From Thermoplasmatota archaeon (GTDB lineage Archaea > Thermoplasmatota > E2 > DHVEG-1): a DNA stretch of 44,219 nt. Location: the NCBI GenBank assembly GCA_016930995.1, contig JAFGFQ010000104.1, positions 1-44,219 of the forward strand, written 5' to 3'. Every line of letters starts with the position of its first letter. Position 1 is the first letter of the stretch. Positions 42,176 through 44,219 of the stretch are shown one piece after another. The notes beneath the pieces are model-generated. The model was not told the origin of the DNA. It did no database searches and worked only from the letters and a program-made list of their open reading frames with translations. Made by a program: the position numbers and the translations under genes.

Positions 42176-42183
42176 ACTAGTAA
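42166..42183. repeat. 18-bp perfect palindrome
   Basis: TTACTAGTATACTAGTAA reads the same on both strands. It lies just inside the left tRNA-derived repeat, 64 bases beyond the stop codon of the 583-residue gene. The half-site TACTAGTA recurs at 44060 in inverted orientation on the far side of the same gene. It could be a recombinase or regulator binding site, or a hairpin at the mRNA 3' end. Confidence 0.7.
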
Positions 42184-42246
42184 GAAATATGATTTTTGTA
42201 TTCTAATGTCAGAGACTCAACCTTGGCTCACCGGTTAATTATTCAT

Positions 42247-43998
42247 TTAAATAATTTTATAACCAATAGTTAAGAGAGGATGATAATCTTTGTATTCTTT
42301 TGAATAGAAACACGAGCCTGCATAAGCCCAACTACTGTCCATCATCCTCCATCCATAATTGGGGGCATGCCCATAATAAAACAATTGGGCATCTCCAGTA
42401 AAATTCCAGAAAATCCAAGTGTTAATCGTCGATGGCATGATAATGGAAGTGGATAATGTAGGGTTATAGGATGGTCGCGTGTTCCAGGTAACGGTTTCTT
42501 CATTCCAATCGCTCATAATTCGATAGGCGTTCAACTGATGGCCACCAGGGTTCTCAATCAGGTCGTGATAGTAGTACATCTGAAGAGAGGCGTATTGGAT
42601 TGTCATATTCGCTGGAAGAGTACTGAGATTGAATTTCATGAGTCCATCCAACTCCAACCCAGAATAACGTCTGATAGATATCGTATCACTGGACCCTGAA
42701 TTTTGGTTTATATATAATTCATCAATTGTAGCATCATCTATTGGTTCGAAAACTATAGTATTTTCAGTCGTCGTCCAAAATGTATACGTTTTTTTCGACC
42801 AGTACCTGCCATCAGTCACGTTTACAAACCAAGTATAGGTGGTAAAATAATCAAGGCCACTGATTGGGATAGTATAACTGCCATTACCAACGCCGGTACC
42901 AGTTCCTGATCCGATATCTGGTTGTGTCTCAACCGTCCAATTCATCAGATCGCCTTGATAATCTGTCAAATCAAAACTCACATTTGACGTAGTGATTGGT
43001 ACAAACTCAGCATGTTGTGCTGGTGACGGATTCCTAATTATTGGAAATAACGTTTCAGTGGTAAATGCGCGTTCTCTCCCCACTGGTGTTCCTGTGGGTT
43101 TCCCTTGATATACAAGAACTTCCCATAAATATGTGGTGCCGTTCTGCAATCCATGAATGGGAATGGTGTACGTCCCATTTCCTACCAACGTACCGTTCCC
43201 CCCACCGATGTCCGGACGTGTCGAAACCTTATAGCTCATGAGGTCTCCTTCATGATCCGTGAGTCGAAAACTAAGCTCGGAAAGTGAGAGAGAAACGTTT
43301 TGTTCACCTTCCAAAGGTGAAAAATCGGAAGCTATGGGGAAATCGTTCTCTGGATATACAGGACAATTAAAACGCTGGTATAATGCTGGGAGCGGACCTA
43401 ACATAAGGACAAGAAGCTCTAACATTTCATCCATAGCAGATGGTGGAGGCATTAACATTAGCGCCAACAGGAACCAAAAAAACAACACAACACCTGTCAA
43501 GACTACTAAGATAGTGCAAATTATTGGAAACCCCCATTCAGATTTTTCACACCCACAATCAGAGTTCACCAATTGGGTTATTTCATCTTGTATGATAGGA
43601 TCCCTTTCAATTATAGCAGTTATTTCTTGTTGTATTTCAGGTGTAATCAATTGATGTGTGAGAACCATTGAGTGTATCCTCGTTTTACTCATGAACTTCG
43701 AGAGGAGTAATCCGATGAAGTACATTCGTTTGAGTTGATTCTTTGTTAGTGTAGGAATCTTTGATTCTGGGAATATCCCTTTACTCATCTGGGATTTCAG
43801 GATGATTCGTTGTATCTCCTTGTTGTTTACTATATCACAGATGGTTTGGAATAATAGCTCTCTCTGATTGACTGTTTCTTTTTTGGTTTGTTGATATGTT
43901 GTGTGAACAGTTTGATACCCAATCACATTTGTTAAAGATGTAAAAGTAAGGAGAATTGCTGCAATAATACTGATTCCAATCACAAACCATTTCTTCAT
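42247..43998 (-). CDS. Exported protein with FN3-like and DNRLRE domains
   Basis: A 583-residue protein. Residues 1-30 form a signal or anchor, 30-150 a Cys-containing helical region, about 155-200 one or two TM segments. Two FN3-like units with matching motifs follow (TRPDIGGGNGTLVGNGTYTIPI and TQPDIGSGTGTGVGNGSYTIPI; about 225-310 and 315-400). The last ~165 residues look like a DNRLRE-type beta domain (ISIRRYSGLELDGLMKFNL..., SDWNEETVTWNTRP). Probably cell-surface; function unknown. GGAAAT shortly before the ATG may be a Shine-Dalgarno. It is the only gene between the tRNA-Leu and its decayed copy. Confidence 0.85.
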   Translation of the reverse strand: MKKWFVIGISIIAAILLTFTSLTNVIGYQTVHTTYQQTKKETVNQRELLFQTICDIVNNKEIQRIILKSQMSKGIFPESKIPTLTKNQLKRMYFIGLLLSKFMSKTRIHSMVLTHQLITPEIQQEITAIIERDPIIQDEITQLVNSDCGCEKSEWGFPIICTILVVLTGVVLFFWFLLALMLMPPPSAMDEMLELLVLMLGPLPALYQRFNCPVYPENDFPIASDFSPLEGEQNVSLSLSELSFRLTDHEGDLMSYKVSTRPDIGGGNGTLVGNGTYTIPIHGLQNGTTYLWEVLVYQGKPTGTPVGRERAFTTETLFPIIRNPSPAQHAEFVPITTSNVSFDLTDYQGDLMNWTVETQPDIGSGTGTGVGNGSYTIPISGLDYFTTYTWFVNVTDGRYWSKKTYTFWTTTENTIVFEPIDDATIDELYINQNSGSSDTISIRRYSGLELDGLMKFNLSTLPANMTIQYASLQMYYYHDLIENPGGHQLNAYRIMSDWNEETVTWNTRPSYNPTLSTSIIMPSTINTWIFWNFTGDAQLFYYGHAPNYGWRMMDSSWAYAGSCFYSKEYKDYHPLLTIGYKII

Positions 43999-44058
43999 CT
44001 ATTTCCTACCCTTTATGAATATAAAGACCTCTTCTCTATTTAAAATATTCCTTCTGAT

Positions 44059-44083
44059 GTACTAGTATTTACGAGTTCAAATC
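44059..44083 (-). repeat. Right arm of the inverted repeat
   Basis: The reverse complement matches 42151-42175 at 20 of 25 bases, including TACTAGTA and a T-arm/B-box-like GAGTTCAAATC. It lies about 60-85 bases before the start codon of the 583-residue gene, just upstream of its TATA-like block (44036-44047), so a regulatory-operator role is also possible. Confidence 0.55.
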
Positions 44084-44132
44084 ATTTTTTTAATCCTTTA
44101 GCAGGTTTCTCCTGGAAAAAGAAAGAAAATTA

Positions 44133-44217
44133 TGCAGGGGAAGGGATTTGAACCCCCGAACCTCTGCAGGAACAGATCTTGAGTCTGTCGCCGTAGACCA
44201 GGCTTGGCTACCCCTGC
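44133..44217 (-). tRNA. tRNA-Leu (anticodon CAA)
   Basis: An 85-base tRNA gene. The 7-bp acceptor stem pairs GCAGGGG (44217-44211) with CCCCTGC (44140-44134), with A as discriminator base at 44133. The D-arm has AGCCAAG; the anticodon stem ACAGA/TCTGT encloses the loop CTCAAGA with anticodon CAA for codon UUG. A long variable arm confirms the class II type of tRNA-Leu. The T-loop is TTCAAAT. No CCA is encoded, as usual in archaea. No intron seen. Its 3' end is repeated at 42139-42159. Confidence 0.95.
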
Positions 44218-44219
44218 AC

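Larger units (their letters stand above)
42139..42230 (-). pseudogene. Decayed tRNA-Leu-like copy (3' end and D-arm conserved)
   Basis: On the minus strand, bases 42159-42139 match the 3' end of the tRNA-Leu at the right edge (21 bases, one mismatch at 42154), covering part of the T-arm and the acceptor. At 42222-42228 the A-box/D-arm core AGCCAAG also recurs, 83 bases from the 3' end (70 in the intact gene). Between them the sequence is A/T-rich and includes an 18-bp palindrome. The 5' acceptor half does not pair with the conserved 3' half, so no functional tRNA would fold. Alternatively only the 3' fragment is real and the D-arm match is chance. Confidence 0.6.

Noticed and set aside
43259..43654. 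Plus-strand 131-codon ORF
   Set aside because: It is a shadow of the 583-residue minus-strand gene, low in domain-like features.
1..44219. CRISPR arrays or insertion sequences with transposase
   Set aside because: No regularly spaced repeats and no transposase or integrase motifs were seen on either strand; the only mobile-like structure is the tRNA-bounded unit.

Overview
The window reads as a chromosomal segment of an uncultivated euryarchaeon, most likely of the Thermoplasmatota. Archaeal markers include sn-glycerol-1-phosphate dehydrogenase, a geranylgeranyl-reductase-type flavoprotein, DtdA D-aminoacyl-tRNA deacylase, UPF0179, DUF63, UbiA prenyltransferases, a PGF-CTERM-like sorting tail, TATA-type promoters and a tRNA-Leu without encoded CCA. 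The alkyltransferase-endonuclease V fusion (described from Ferroplasma), the split LplA/LplB lipoate ligase (described from Thermoplasma) and a DUF6015-like protein point to Thermoplasmatota. Several genes look bacterial in type (folK, folP, metK, cysD/cysN), which suggests old transfers. The assignment is by motif recognition only.

Layout. 1-2.95 kb: minus-strand pterin/folate operon (folP, folK, a PTPS-family protein) running into a UbiA prenyltransferase, then a partial DUF5654-like gene. 3.1-6.9 kb: a small ORF, dtdA, the AGT-EndoV fusion, a metallo-beta-lactamase-fold hydrolase and a PflX-like radical SAM protein. 7.2-10.4 kb: lipoylation operon (DUF63 protein, lipA, lplB, lplA). 10.5-17.8 kb: secreted papain-like protease, egsA, UPF0179, metK, DUF6015, a PfkB sugar kinase and an HD-domain phosphohydrolase. 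17.9-21.4 kb: a thiol-redox cluster (glutaredoxin-like protein, thioredoxin, TlpA-like lipoprotein, PGF-CTERM-like surface protein, NapH-like Fe-S membrane protein, membrane-anchored thioredoxin). 21.4-28.2 kb: a small four-Cys protein, a PaaK-like adenylate-forming enzyme, two B12-type radical SAM proteins, a degenerate UbiA-like membrane protein and an exported thioredoxin/Ig protein. 28.4-32.6 kb: an Fe-S-less MutY-like glycosylase and the cysD-cysN-cysC activation operon that makes PAPS. 32.8-44.2 kb: cell-surface and lipid genes (beta-propeller/PKD protein, geranylgeranyl reductase, GT2 glycosyltransferase, sulfotransferase, MurG-like glycosyltransferase, LEA-2 protein, second UbiA), then an approximately 2-kb unit bounded by an intact tRNA-Leu and a decayed tRNA-like copy.

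How the parts fit. CysDNC makes PAPS; the sulfotransferase 5 kb away would spend it, and it is flanked by two glycosyltransferases and a geranylgeranyl reductase, so a sulfated glycolipid or surface-glycan locus is the most interesting functional hypothesis. The second is an extracytoplasmic thiol relay fed by a polyferredoxin-like membrane protein. At sequence level, the points most worth checking are the tRNA-bounded unit with its 18-bp palindrome and inverted repeats, two hairpin-bearing candidate ncRNAs downstream of TATA boxes in convergent intergenic regions, and several genes with a strong Shine-Dalgarno but tandem AUU or AUC codons where an AUG is expected.
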